64,000 nt of DNA, taken from NCBI RefSeq assembly GCF_000002075.1, contig NW_004797345.1, forward strand, positions 1,180,023-1,244,022. The letters are read 5' to 3'. The first letter of the stretch is position 1. Every line of letters begins with the position of its first letter. The notes under the pieces were generated by a model. It searched no databases and was not told the DNA's origin. It was given only the letters and a program-made list of their open reading frames with translations. This DNA is from Aplysia californica. Lineage: Eukaryota > Mollusca > Gastropoda > Aplysiida > Aplysiidae. Made by a program: the position numbers and the translations under genes. Shown in pieces: positions 23,215 through 57,669 of this stretch.

Positions 23215-23550
23215 CGCTCTCTCTCTCCCTCTCTCTCTCTCCCTCTCCCTCTCTCTCTCTCTCTCCCTCTCTCTCTCTCCCTCCCCCTCTCTCTCTCCCT
23301 CTCCCTCCCTCTGGTGCCTCTCTCTCCCTCCCTCTGGGGTGTCTCTCTCTCTCTGTCTCTCTACCCCTCTGTATAAAATTTGCCTCTCTCTCTATGTACC
23401 TTTGTTTCTTGTCCTCTCTTTCTTTCTCTGTGTGTGTAATTGTGTGTCTATCTCTGCCCCCCTCTCTCTGTCTCTCCCCCTTTCTTTCTTTTTTTTTCTT
23501 TCTCTCAATCTGTCTATCTGTCTCTACCCCCCCCCCCCCCCCTTTTTTTC
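23215..23550 (+). repeat. Pyrimidine-rich (TC)n microsatellite, RRP9 upstream
   Basis: About 330 bases almost purely C/T on the plus strand, ending in a C run and T run. It lies about 0.75 kb upstream of the RRP9 start. The overlapping serine/leucine open frames are artefacts. Confidence 0.93.
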
Positions 23551-23560
23551 CTCCTTCTCC

Positions 23561-24840
23561 GCGTGTCCATCAACGACTTGTTCATGCATCATCAGTTTTG
23601 CATGTCATGTACAAGTACAAAGCAGTTCTTTTTATTTTTCTTTGGCTCCCTTTTTCTTTACTCCCCAACCCCTGCCTCCCACCCCGGTGGATTCGTGCGA
23701 GCCTCTGATGGAAACTAAACGTTCACTTAATCTTACGTGTGCATATATCTAATATCTATTGACTGAATACAATCAAATTCACAGCATAAGAGACACCTCT
23801 TTCAAAACTTGAGACAGCTGAATATATTAATTAAATGTATTCACTTTTCATGTAGGCCTATATTCTTTTTTAAAACCTTCATCTCACTATTTAGCTTGGT
23901 TTTTATTACATTCTTTATCATGTCACTGGATCTTTTGGTTCTTATGGTTCTTTCAGTCAAACTGGGATCTAACCTCATACCCTGTTGGTATTCATTCAAC
24001 TAAGACTAAGAAGGTATCCTATTTTATATAACAAGCTGGGTTGGCTCCAAAAGGCAAGGGGTCGAATCTGCACAATCATAACAAGTGGCAGTGCTGCCCG
24101 CACCCACCAGCATAATATATGATAATACGTGTACATATATGATATTATGCTTTAGTAATCAACAAATTATATAAATTTAGTCATCTGGCTTCAGAATTTG
24201 TTAAATGGCTTTGCCTGTTCATTAGTTTAAGAGTGTGTTTAAGTTAAAATTAGATCTGCATGTGATGTTGTGACGTTCTGCCCGTCCGGCTCAGGGTAGT
24301 ATTTCTTCACTTTTTTTTTTACACCGGTAAGGAGGGCAGTGGGTTGGGGTAGCCAAAATTTTAAAGAAAAAAAAACAACAACAACGGAATCAGCGGTATT
24401 ATGATCGTATTTTCGTAATCCACCAAATTCGTAAAATGATGGGCAGTCCTGCGGTCGGGTGCGGGGGAGGTGGGGGGGGGGGGGGGGGGGGCACCAGCGG
24501 TCCGGGCGTTGAACGTCGCAGTCACAGATACAAACGCGTCACAGTCTTTTTTCCCCCTCGGCAACTGATCATTATTACAATGACAAGCTAGATCTAGTCC
24601 TGACGTAGATCTACGTAATCAATTTTGCGCTGGTCTATGAAATCAAAGGTTGCCGTTATGCTAGCAACACAACTTTTTGGTAAACAATCGAGATGACACA
24701 GGTATGTGCATTTGTACGAATCGGGTCTTTTTTTTTTACACAGCTCATAATATGAAGGCATTTCAGGCACTACTTGTGACTTCTCTTTGTACAATACTTG
24801 CTCAGTGCCTGTAATTATCTACACAAAACCTCGTGTTTGC
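23561..24840. other. Intergenic, nothing recognised
   Basis: No gene-like frame or family repeat recognised apart from G and A runs (about 24470-24491). A minus-strand frame starting MPRGKKDCDAFV at 24564 runs into the translated G tract and looks random. Confidence 0.5.
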
Positions 24841-24849
24841 TATAACGAA

Positions 24850-24905
24850 CACTCGGATTCAACGAGATTTTAGGTCAGGCCCGGCGACCTCATTGAATCC
24901 GAGTT
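24850..24905. repeat. Hairpin, possible MITE remnant
   Basis: ACTCGGATTCAACGAG and CATTGAATCCGAGT are inverted around TAGGTCAGGCCCGGCGACCT. Confidence 0.4.
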
Positions 24906-25304
24906 CCACTCTATACGGACAGTCAAACCCCATTATACCGCCTGCCTTGAGACGAGAATGGAGTTGGCGGTACAGGAAGGCTGGTGGTATAACGAGATAA
25001 CGTTGGTTGACGTCCTGACAAGTGGTAGACTGATATTTAGAGTCTTGAGACAAACTGTGGTAAGTTTTCCGGTTGCCATGCACGGGGGAAAACAAGTAAC
25101 AACCAAATTGCATTGAATGTACAGCTCCAGCTGAACTTAACGTAAATTCAGACTGAACATTTCTGCCGGATTTGAAGCTGCAGACGTACAGTTCTTTTTT
25201 TATGGCCCAATTCTCGTCGCACAGTACTCCTCCGCCCAGCCTTTTGGTTATCGAACTGATACTGATATCTGACGATGACAGATTTGCAGACAGGCTGAGT
25301 TGTC

Positions 25305-25410
25305 TTGTTTTGTTTTACGACACTTTCAACACAATGAGGTTATATAAGTGCCGAAGAATAGATGTGTTACTGTTATAAGGGAGCAGCCACAAAAAAGGAG
25401 AGTTATGAAC
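25305..25410 (-). repeat. SINE-S copy, truncated
   Basis: TTTTACGACACTTTCAACAC and TATATAAGTGCCGAAGAATA; ends early. Inside MITE 24920-26440. Confidence 0.6.
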
Positions 25411-25557
25411 TATTCAATACATGTTATAAAATACCAAGAAGCCACCGAGTGGGTGTCGTGTGTATTGTGTACCTCTAGTGACTAGTTCGCTGGCGGTATA
25501 GCGGAGCAAATTCACAAAGGTGTGTAAAGGCATAAATACTATGTTTGTATATAAATA

Positions 25558-26355
25558 CAGTCAAACCTGCCCTGACGGCCACCTCTATAAAACGGCCACC
25601 CGGACAAACGGCCACTTTCCATTTCCCCCCTTGCGTTTTTTCTCTATAATGTAATTGTGTAAAACGGGCACCTGTCCAACGCGGCTGCGGCCACCATATT
25701 TTAACACACAACCCCTATCACACCAAGCAATAACACCTGTCTTAGACGGCCACCTTAGTGACTCCATTACGTTTTGTCATAAATTGTGCATTGGCCCCTG
25801 GCGTTGTGGGCCAGCCGTCATAATCCTATCACATGATTGTTGTTTGGTAGTCCCTCCAACCGACCATGTTGCGTAAGCCCCTCCCACTGTTGACCAATAA
25901 GTAACACATTTTCAGCTGCTGGTGAGGGAAGCGTGTGATCCCTCATGACCCATTTGCCCAGCCCAGAACTCATACACAAATCGTAAGTGAGATGAGTGGT
26001 CACTGTTTACCCAGTCTGTAACAAAGTAACAATGGACGTCAACATGAACTTGTGACACAAGCGTCGCTCGTTCTGCGAGTGGTGGCGACCCATGTGTTTG
26101 TTTTACCATACACTCGGTCCTCCTTGTCTGACGACACATTTCTTTTTATTGTCACCTTTGCACAAAACGCGGCAACAAAAGAAAAAAAATCCCCGCGAAA
26201 ACAACAACAACTAAAACAACAATACTTTCGGTTGGGACCTCAGAAAGGAATGATTTTTTTTCTTCATTTTGATCAGTCCTGCCTAAGACGGCCACCTGTC
26301 TTATACAGCCACTTTTGTCCTTGACAATGGATGGCTGTCTTACACAAATTCGACT
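25558..26355. mobile_element. TA-flanked MITE, 798 bp, nested in 24920-26440
   Basis: Starts CAGTCAAACCTGCCCTGACG after TA and ends ACACAAATTCGACTG before TA. Repeated ACGGCCACC and AACGGCCACC motifs sit just inside both ends. Pogo/Tc1-mariner-like by its TA target and CAGT ends. Confidence 0.75.
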
Positions 26356-26710
26356 GTAGTTCCTTTTCATACATTGGCAAAACCTGGCGGTAAAAAGGGC
26401 TGGACCTATATAACAGGGGCGGTATATCGAGGTTCGACTGTAGTTATACATGTGTAGTAGTAGTAGTAGTAGTAGTATGAAAATTAAAAGAGGAAGAAGG
26501 GAGAGAGAAAAAGCAAAAAGAAAAGGTTAAAAGTTAAAAGAATACTTTGATAACTAAGTCAACAACTACACACCATTCTCCCATGCCTTTATCCTTTTCT
26601 AAATTCCCCTCTCCCCTCCTGAACCGTTTGGCTCCACTGTATGAAAGAAATGTTCTTGAACTTTTCAAAGGTTTCCTGTTCCAGTTGGGCTTTCTGTTTT
26701 TTGTTTGTTG

Positions 26711-27710
26711 TAGTAAGAGTTTTTTGGGTTTTTTTACAGCACTTGCAACACAAGAATGTCATTTACCTTTTAAAGTGCCAAGGTTTAACAGTTTTACATG
26801 TACAAGAGAGTAACAAAACAGTATTTAAAAAAGGAGGAGATATAAGGACGATAGTGATACAGTCCGTGCCGGCTATAAGCACGCCAGCTTAAAGCACGTT
26901 TTGGACAAAAGCACGCTAAACGGCTCTTACCGAATTTTTGCTATATAAATTACACGCCTTTAAGCACGGTAACTTCGGCTTTAAGCACGCTTCATTACAA
27001 GACAGTAAATACTTTTATGATGACCCATCGAAGATCGAACACAGTCTACACCGCAGCAGTGGAGTGTGTTAAGAGAAACACAGAGAACGCAAGTGATAGA
27101 GACACACACTCACACGGGCGGAGAGGAAGGCAGAGAGATGAACACTGCCGCGCGCGTGGACATAGGATCTAGCCTAGGGCAAAGTTACACACTGACTAAA
27201 AAATATAAAGAGAGTCAGGGAGACGAGAAAGGGAGGCTGGCTGCGATTTCACCTTTGACCCTCATTTTCCAATAATCCTGATTGTGTATCACGCGCGAGG
27301 TGGAATGAAGACGGTGGTATGTATGTGGCACAGCGGGCAGTGGTACGCACAGGCAGCGTGTAGACCTACTAGTGTGCTGTATCGTGACTGGCCGTCAAAA
27401 TTAAGTTTTCATTTCCCATTTGACCACAAAACAATAACAACCAAGCAAACAAAAATTACTATGGCGGGTAAAAATAACAGTGCACACTTTTGCGGGAACG
27501 CTATAGGCCTACTTACAAACAAAGGGAAATAGCACGGGAAATTTTCTACATGAAAATCTCTGGATTATGTCTACTTCGCACTCAAGCACGCTTCGGATTT
27601 AAGCACGTTTATGCTTTCTCCCGATGACCGTGCTTAAAGCCGGCGTGGACTGTAGTTGTTTGATGGGAAAGATGGAGAAAACCACCCAAGAGCATGCACC
27701 AACCATCCAC
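26711..27710 (-). repeat. SINE-S copy interrupted by a TA-flanked MITE
   Basis: First part 26711-26859 ends AGGACGATAGTGATA; second part resumes at 27653 with GTTGTTTGATGGGAAAGA and GCACCAACCATCC. The 793-bp MITE lies between. Confidence 0.75.
26860..27652. mobile_element. TA-flanked MITE, 793 bp (TTTAAGCACG family), inserted in SINE-S
   Basis: Starts CAGTCCGTGCCGGCTATAAG and ends CTTAAAGCCGGCGTGGACTG, with TA on each side. The flanks join into one SINE-S repeat (GGACGATAG before, GTTGTTTGATGGGAAAGA after), which proves the insertion. Several AAGCACG units lie inside each end. Same family as 54639-55449, opposite orientation. Confidence 0.85.
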
Positions 27711-28090
27711 TTCGGCTATCTGTTTAGAAGCATTGAATGCAAAAAAAAAAAGATATTAAAAACTACAACAGAATATTTGGGTTCACAAAAAACATACACA
27801 TATGAACAAAAAAACACATGGAAGAAGGGAAAGGAAAAATGGCCTAAAAGGGAAGGCGAAACAGAGAGGGAGGATAAGAAAAAGAACACAAAAACAAGAA
27901 ATGTCATTTACAGGTCACACATGCATGGGGAAGAGGAGTAGCAAAAAAAAAAAGAAAAAAAAAAAGGAAACGGATTAATCTGTTGATACAATAAAGGTAG
28001 ATAGGGAACCCCGGGCTCCTACATGTTTTTGTTAATTTAAACGAGAATCAGTCAGGTAAATTTTAATCGCTCGGTCACTTCAGGGATTAT

Positions 28091-28255
28091 ACAGTCGACT
28101 ACAGGTGAGTTGATGTTGTCGGGGGAGTGAAAAAAGATCAACTCATCAAAAGTTCAACTTAACAGATGGGACCTGTAAAGAAGAAGTGGTGCTGGGACCC
28201 GAGAGAAAGATCAACTTAAACGAAGATCAACTAAACACAAGTTGAGTCAACTACA
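28091..28255. mobile_element. Short degenerate MITE
   Basis: Inverted ends ACAGTCGACTACAGGTGAGT and GTTGAGTCAACTACAT with repeated GATCAACT motifs between. Boundaries approximate; no clear target duplication. Confidence 0.35.
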
Positions 28256-28584
28256 TAGTCAATAGGCCAATTCCTCAAGATAATAGAAGAAAACAAAGGT
28301 TTTGATTCTTCAAACAAACTTCAAATGCATGTATCTTTAAAAAACCTCGGTCCTGCTGTTCCTTTAATTTGCAAGTCAGTCAGCCACAGAATGACTGCTA
28401 TGAAGGCAATTTTCTCAAAGCTATAGATCTGAAAGTTTGTGTGGTGTCTTTTCAAACCATAAAGGAGCATATTCCATTCCAAGAGTCACCCAAGATATCA
28501 GAACAGTTTTTCATGACCAACGGACTGATAGTACAAACAAGCAAAACGAAAAAAAAAAAAAAAAGAAAAAGACTGACAATACAA

Positions 28585-28732
28585 TGATGGCTTAATTATT
28601 TTTTTTATTACAATTGCATAAAAACAAATGACAGATGTTACAAAGATGGCTTTATTTACAAATGAAAAGCTAAAATACACCCAATTGATGTGGGACAGCA
28701 AAATTAAAATACCCTCAGAACAGTTCAGGAAT
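28585..28732 (-). terminator. TMEM209 3' UTR with poly(A) signals
   Basis: Two minus-strand AATAAA hexamers lie 77-129 bases past the TMEM209 stop codon (28651-28656 and 28604-28609). Their closeness to the stop suggests a very short 3' UTR. Confidence 0.5.
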
Positions 28733-51986
<23,254 letters not shown>

Positions 51987-52028
51987 GGTTGATGACTTGG
52001 GACTTGACACTTGTTGAAGAATAAAGCT

Positions 52029-53252
52029 CTGAGAGAACAAATATTTATAATATATTATAGAGAGAGAATAACAAAAAAAAACTAAAAAGTTGACAAGGAT
52101 TGCTCCCAAGAGAAAAATAGTGGGAAAAAAAAGTTCACTGATTCTTTCTTCTAATAGAAGGAATGAAAAGACTGGTTCGAAAAATAAAGTTACAACATTA
52201 AAAGCATTTTTTTAAATTTGGTGAGTATCTGAACACTTGGCACAACAAAAACAGTGTGCATGCCTGATATAACCAGTGTCCTTGGAATGCGCAATAATAC
52301 ATCGATTGTTGCACATTCTGTATTAGATCGGTGGATCGTGCAGCGCTTTTTAAGAATCTGTAGAATGCGCAACAGATCTTAGATCATACCAGTCGAGTGT
52401 TTCATATTTCTGCTATGAAATAAGGCGTAAACATAAGATGACGACTGTCAATATCCATATTGTTGACATTGCGCTAAGCGGAAGTTAACATCATACGTAT
52501 GACTAAATAACGCATTTTGTGGATCTCTAGAATGTGCAACCATCAATGGATTGTTGGGCATTCCATGGATCCATAAAATACGTTGCGCGATCCACCAATC
52601 GCGCAAATCGACAAAACGCGCCTAACACATAGACTTGAATTTTTACAACAATAAGAGCCTTCCCATTTTATTTTAAAATTCTTTACAATCATGATTTTTT
52701 TCATTTAAATTTGCTCGCCCCAAGTATCACCATTCTATCCCCTGCCCTTACTCAACTCCTATCTCAAAACCTTTACCATAAATTTTACAAAGTGCAAAAC
52801 TACTCATTGATTTCACTAGTCTTCACAAGAACTGAGTCGCGACCAGCTAGATTTTCCTCCAAGAACTGACAAAAGCTACCATTTAGGCGCAATTTGATTT
52901 TGAACAAATTATGGTATTCTTTTACTTCCCCTCCCATCTCATTATTAGATACCAGGTGTCAATTTTCTATAGCCTGTATATTGATGGGCTGAACACGAAT
53001 ATCAACTTCATTTCCATCGCAAATTTATAGTTTTTGAAACATTTGATGGTTTTTAATCGAGCTACCTGCTTGCTTTGGACCATTTGAGGGGTTTCAGGGC
53101 TTGAAGCAAAAAAAAAAAAAAATCTGGGAGGTAACAGTCAACCCATAATTTGATATTTTGCAGTTAGGTTTGAAATTTGGCCACCTCCGGGATGAGAATA
53201 GCGCAGTTGCAGGCTTCTTACCCGGGGTGAGAGGGCGAGCCTTTTGGCTATT
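52029..53252. other. Upstream of TMEM209, no gene recognised
   Basis: Holds the fold-back at 52280-52615 and otherwise AT-rich sequence without a coding signature. Confidence 0.5.
52280..52615. repeat. Fold-back repeat with GAATGYGCAA motifs
   Basis: GAATGCGCAATAATACATCG, TTGTTGCACATTC, GATCGGTGGATCG and, further on, GAATGTGCAACC, TTGTTGGGCATTCC and GCGATCCACCAATCGCGC form several mutually inverted segments. Edges unclear. Confidence 0.4.
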
Positions 53253-53672
53253 CTCACCCGGTGTGCGTTCACCGTGATACTGATACACGGTGTAAAACCA
53301 CAGAATTCTACACTTTTTATTGAATTCTGTGGTGTTAACAAACGTTCCAACGCTCTTGTGTTGAAGCGTGCAATTTTGTCGGCGGGCATTGAAAGAGAGA
53401 GAGAGGGGGGGGAGAAAGAGAGGGAGAGAGAGGAGCAGCCTAAATATAGCGAGAACTTCGGGGTAAAACAAGATGGCGACCAGCGTAGTTCGGCTCGCTT
53501 CGAAAAGTGTAATACTTAATAGCCATATCATTTCTGTAGACCTCCAAATTAGTATACTTTAGTGCTATCACATTTTTATGTTTTTGTCAATTCGATCATC
53601 CACACCGATATACAGTATTAAAAAATTAGGAAAAACAGGTCTTGTTCGACACCGAGTGAGAATAGCCTACGC
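53253..53672. repeat. Inverted-repeat region with CACCCGGTG ends
   Basis: GGCTATTCTCACCCGGTG at the left and CACCGAGTGAGAATAGCC at the right are inverse with one mismatch. A second hairpin (CCACAGAATTC / GAATTCTGTGG) lies at 53297-53331. Confidence 0.45.
53380..53520. promoter_or_regulatory. Candidate TMEM209 promoter / 5' UTR exon area
   Basis: The minus strand here carries GTCGCCATCTTGTTTT, a good match to the YY1 element (GCCATCTTG) often found at animal start sites. A 5' UTR acceptor for TMEM209 is plausible at 52028/52029 (minus-strand TTCTCTCAG then AGCTTTATTC), which would place a non-coding first exon upstream. The stretch is also inside an inverted-repeat region, so it may instead be transposon sequence. 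Confidence 0.25.
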
Positions 53673-53719
53673 TGACAAGTCTCACCCGGAGTGAGAGGTG
53701 AGAATAACCACTTCCTTGA

Positions 53720-54060
53720 AATTTTCTTTAAAATAATTGATTTGCGGCTGTTTTAGTGGCTATACATATTGTGATCTGCAGGAAAGCACAACTAACTGCA
53801 GTTTGAACTAGAGCTGTGCCCATTCGACTTTACTGTTTGACATTCAGTTTTTAAGGTTTATGCGTATCATATATATAAAAAAAAAAAAAACAATCGACGG
53901 AGGTATTCGAATGTCATGAATAGTGAGCTCACACTTCGAAGCTTCGATGATTTTTTGTTTCCTCAAAATCGCACAGCACTAGTTTGAACCCCCAAAGCAG
54001 TCCATCATCTGTGTGTGGGAGTGAAAGTAAAAAAATTTACCCAAATTATAGTCTACAAAT
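53720..54060 (+). repeat. Dispersed repeat, copy interrupted by hAT MITE
   Basis: Contains GTTTTAGTGGCT, GATCTGCAGGAAA and GGGAGTGAAAGTAAAAA, all matching the reverse strand of 58750-58890. The 173-bp MITE splits the copy. Family unknown. Confidence 0.7.
53809..53981. mobile_element. hAT-type MITE, 173 bp, with 8-bp TSD
   Basis: Ends TAGAGCTGTGC and GCACAGCACTA are inverted, flanked by GTTTGAAC at 53801-53808 and 53982-53989. It interrupts a dispersed repeat whose uninterrupted inverted copy lies at about 58770-58885 (reading CAGTTTGACCCC on the reverse strand), so the empty site is visible in the same window. Confidence 0.85.
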
Positions 54061-54638
54061 TCAATTTTCCAAAATCAAACAAAGAAAAGATTGTTGTTTT
54101 GGGAAGATTTGATATATGGTGCCATGGAAAATCCTGGCCAGCCCCGTCTGTATCAAACTAAATCGGAAATGTGTACTGTGTATAGATCTAGATTTAGTAT
54201 ATATATATATATATATATATAAATCACGGAAGGAGTTCCACAGAGGGCAGGCCGACTAACAACACACAAAAGAGGGGATATTTTGAGCGCGTATACCCTA
54301 ACCCACATGTGACTAAACATAGAACGACACATCTTCCCGACTGGCTGTTAATTATAGTAATGTGATGTCATCACTTCCTGGGATACCCACAGACTATTTT
54401 TATAAGGCCATTGAGTTACCATAGATTCTCAATAAGGCTGCGGCTATTCGGACTCAAACTCCAATGCGCGTGCACTAAGTGTAGAATTCTGTGGCGCACA
54501 ATCACTAGGTGTACCAGATGTGAAGAAAACAAGCAATTCGACCTTGGCCTTCCTCGGTTTCTACGATCTGCCCAACAAATGGACGCCGACTGTGATGACC
54601 CAGAGCGAACTGTGGTGTTTTCTTTACAAAGGATAATA

Positions 54639-55449
54639 CAGTCCACGCCAGCTTTAAGCACGGTCATCGGGAGAAAGCTGAAGCGTGCTTAAAGCCGAAG
54701 CGTGCTTGAGTGCGAAGTAGATATAATCCAGAGATTTTCATGTAGAAAATTTCCTGAGCTTTTTCTCTTAGTAAGTAAGCCTATAGTGGTCCTGCAAAAA
54801 GTGCAGTTATTTTTACCCGCCATGGTAGTTTTCATTTGTTTGTTTGTTTGTTTTGTTCTGTGATCGAATGGGAAAGGAAAACTTATTTACATGGCCAGTC
54901 ACGATACAGCACACGAGGCCTACACACTGCCTGTGCATACCACTGCCCGCTGTACCACATTCATACCACCGCCTTCACCCCCCAAACACAGTCTTTGATC
55001 CCACCTCGCGCGTGATACCAAATCAGGATTATCGGATAGTGAGGGGCAATAAGGTGAAATCGCAGCCTGCCTCCTTTTCTCATCTCCCCGACTCTCTTTG
55101 TATTTTTTTTTTGTCTGTGTGTAGCTTTGCCCTAGGTGAGATCCTATGTCCACACGCGCGGCTGTGTGCATCTCTCTGCCTTCTTCTCTGCGCATGTGTG
55201 TGTGTGTCCATCACTTGCGCTGTTTTTGTTTCTCTTTTTAACACACTCACTGCTGCGGTGTAGACTGTGTTCAAACTTCGATGGGTCATCATGGTATTCA
55301 CTGTCTTGTAAAGGAAGCGTGCCTGAAGCCGAAGTTACTGTGCTTAAAGGCGTGTAATATATACATAGCAAAAATTTGGTAAGAGCCGTTTAGCGTGCTT
55401 GAGTCCGAAACGTGCTTTATGCCGGCATGCTTAAGGCCGGCGTGGACTG
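54639..55449. mobile_element. TA-flanked MITE, 811 bp (TTTAAGCACG family)
   Basis: Starts CAGTCCACGCCAGCTTTAAG after TA and ends GGCCGGCGTGGACTG before TA. Interior aligns in reverse with 26860-27652 (for example GGCCAGTCACGATACAGCAC against its inverse near 27370). Open frames inside are random. Confidence 0.85.
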
Positions 55450-55571
55450 TAATTTAATTGTAGGGCTGGGCAGTGGGCAACGGTATGGGAGGGAATATAT
55501 AGATCTATATAGATATAAGCAAAAAAAGGGGTGAAGGTGGTAGGGCAGGCCTGGGGATGTAAAATGGAGAG

Positions 55572-55574
<3 letters not shown>

Positions 55575-55618
<44 letters not shown>

Positions 55619-55672
55619 GGGGAGGGATTAAGGGAGGGAGGGAGGGAGAGAGAGAGAGGGGGGGGGGGGGGA
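55575..55672 (+). repeat. (GA)n / poly(G) tract
   Basis: Purine run with GAGAGA, GGGAGGGAGG and a terminal G run, upstream of TMEM209. Confidence 0.92.
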
Positions 55673-56239
55673 CTGTATTATAAGGAAGGACAGATTATTA
55701 TGAATTTATGTTTTGATCCCTTTGTAGTCGTGAAACACAGTGTAATAGCCTACCAGTAGTTTAAAGTCTGAAAAGCAACAGGAGACTATTTGGACTCAAG
55801 TATAGACCTCGCTTAGCTTACGGTACAACCGGTGATTGCACACCGGAATTTGAGTCCGAATAGCCTCCAGCGGCTGTTCGGACTCGAGTCCGAATAGACA
55901 CTTCGATTTACAGTCGAACCTGCCTTAACGGAAACGGAGATGACTAGTGAGAGATATTTCACTCATCAGCTGGCCCCTCTTCGCATCATGTTATTTACGC
56001 GAGATCGGTGACGCAGCGCCTCAAAACTATGTCACGCTGTACATTTCATGGTCTATTCCTCTCAAAGTCACTTCCCCTTGTTATTTCCTATAGGGACAGA
56101 AGGAGCGAGGAGTCACCTCAGTCAATACGTCGGAAGTAGTAGTGTATAGTGAAGTTGGTCAATAAATGTGCGCATAATTAATCAATTCATCAAATTTATG
56201 CTCCAGTGAAGGAAGAGGAAGTTTTTAAAAAAATAGTTT

Positions 56240-56412
56240 TAGTAAGAGTTTTACGGCACTTGCTGATGCAACAATAAGGTCATACAAGTGTCGAAGAATA
56301 GATGCGTTACGAGAGATTTACATACATAAAACAGGAGGAGGAGAGATAAGGACCATAGGTGCTTGGATAGGAAAGAAGGAGTAAACCACACAAGAGCACA
56401 TGCCAACCACCC
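56240..56412 (-). repeat. SINE-S copy inside a MITE
   Basis: AGTAAGAGTTTTACGGCACT, AAGGTCATACAAGTGTCGAA and GCACATGCCAACCACC; followed by (GAA)n. Confidence 0.72.
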
Positions 56413-56415
56413 ACG

Positions 56416-56594
56416 AAGAAGAAGAAGAAGAAGAAGAAGAAGAAGAAGAAGAAGAAGAAGAAGAAGAAAAAGAAGAAGAAGAAGAAGGAGAAGAAGGAGA
56501 AAGAGAAGAAAAAGGAGAAGAAAAAGAAGAAGAAGAAGAAGAAAAACAAGAACAAGAAGAAAATGACAAAGAAAAAGGAGTAGAAGAAGAAGAA
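56416..56594 (+). repeat. (GAA)n microsatellite
   Basis: About 180 bases of GAA with AAA and GGA variants; explains the arginine/glutamate and leucine/serine repeat frames. Confidence 0.95.
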
Positions 56595-57669
56595 TAGAAA
56601 AGATTTGGCGTATTGTGTGCACCAATGCAATGAGATGCGGGCCAGGAATAAGGAGAGGGGACGTGGCCAAGACAGATCAATAATTGTACCGACGGAGAGG
56701 AAACATGCAGTAAGGTATGTTTTGAAATTTTAATCAAAATATTGACTAGAATTACTAGAATGTTCTGACTCCATTTTTCATGTGTGGATGAGGGTATGAC
56801 GTGACGGTAAAGAAAGAGAAATGGTGTTTAGATCTAAATCCCATTCAGAATCTCACCTAAATCGAATAGTAACGCGTCTCTACTTTTTTGTCTCCGACGG
56901 AAACCTGTGTAAAACGGAAACCTGTCTTAACGGAATCTCCCCGCCCCCCCTTGAAATATTTCTCTTTAATTGTTTAAATGTTATATATTATTATTATTAT
57001 TTATTATTTAATTACCTGTATAAAACGGAAACCTGTCCAACGCTGAAACGGAAAGGGTAATCCGCTCCCTTCCGAGGGTTTCACCTGTCTAATAGACAGA
57101 AAATGTTTTGCCTGCACAACCCTGATTTGAAACAAAACTCGCAAGTTTGGTTCCGCCGGCTCTAAACTAAACGCTATGGCCATGCCGCTGGGCGAGGAAG
57201 GGGTGTAGGGGTGTGATTTGGGGGTAGATGTTACCCCATCATGTGAGCCCTGAGCGATGCAGATGGTCAGTGTAGTGTGGGTGTGAAATCTCACGACTGC
57301 CCGTGAGAGTTCTCGAATTGTGAGCCACTACGGAAACTTTCTTGGGTAGCCAGAAGCCAGAGGTGTGAAATTTGATTGACCAATGCCAGCTGAGAAAAGA
57401 GTTCCTCGAATCGTTGATCACATGATGGCAGTGAGGGGTGGCATTGATGGGTGGGGCTAAGGGTGGAAGCAAAGGAGATGTTCAAACGTTCCTGTTTTAA
57501 TAGGTCAAACAGTGGTCCTATGAAAGGCAAGCACTGGTGGTGTAATTGGATAAGTAAGACTGACGCATGTCATTATCAGCGAGGAAAGCAGCTGAGAGGT
57601 GTGAAGTTTTGATCACTGCTTGCTTTTTTTCTGGCTCCCTTGCGATTTCGTCTTACACAGGTTCCACTG

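Larger units (their letters stand above)
24920..26440. mobile_element. TA/CAGTC-type MITE (pogo/Tc1-like ends), outer copy
   Basis: Left end CAGTCAAACCCCATTATACC is the inverse of the right end GGTATATCGAGGTTCGACTG. TA follows the right end; the left flank reads GA, so the duplication is imperfect. A second MITE (25558-26355) and a truncated SINE-S copy lie inside. No transposase frame. Confidence 0.6.
55911..57669. mobile_element. TA-flanked MITE, 1.76 kb (AACGGAAACC family)
   Basis: Starts CAGTCGAACCTGCCTTAACG after TA and ends ACACAGGTTCCACTG before TA. Interior ACGGAAACCTG motifs recur at about 56900 and 57020. It carries a SINE-S copy (56240-56412) and a long (GAA)n tract. Confidence 0.7.

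Noticed and set aside
23129-23752. 207-codon serine/leucine-rich frame and its overlapping partners
   Set aside because: Translation of a (TC)n microsatellite.
24361-24564. Minus-strand frame MPRGKKDCDAFV... with a proline run
   Set aside because: Proline run is a translated G tract; no splice partner or domain.
56251-56737. Long leucine, phenylalanine, serine, arginine or glutamate repeat frames
   Set aside because: All six frames of a (GAA)n tract.
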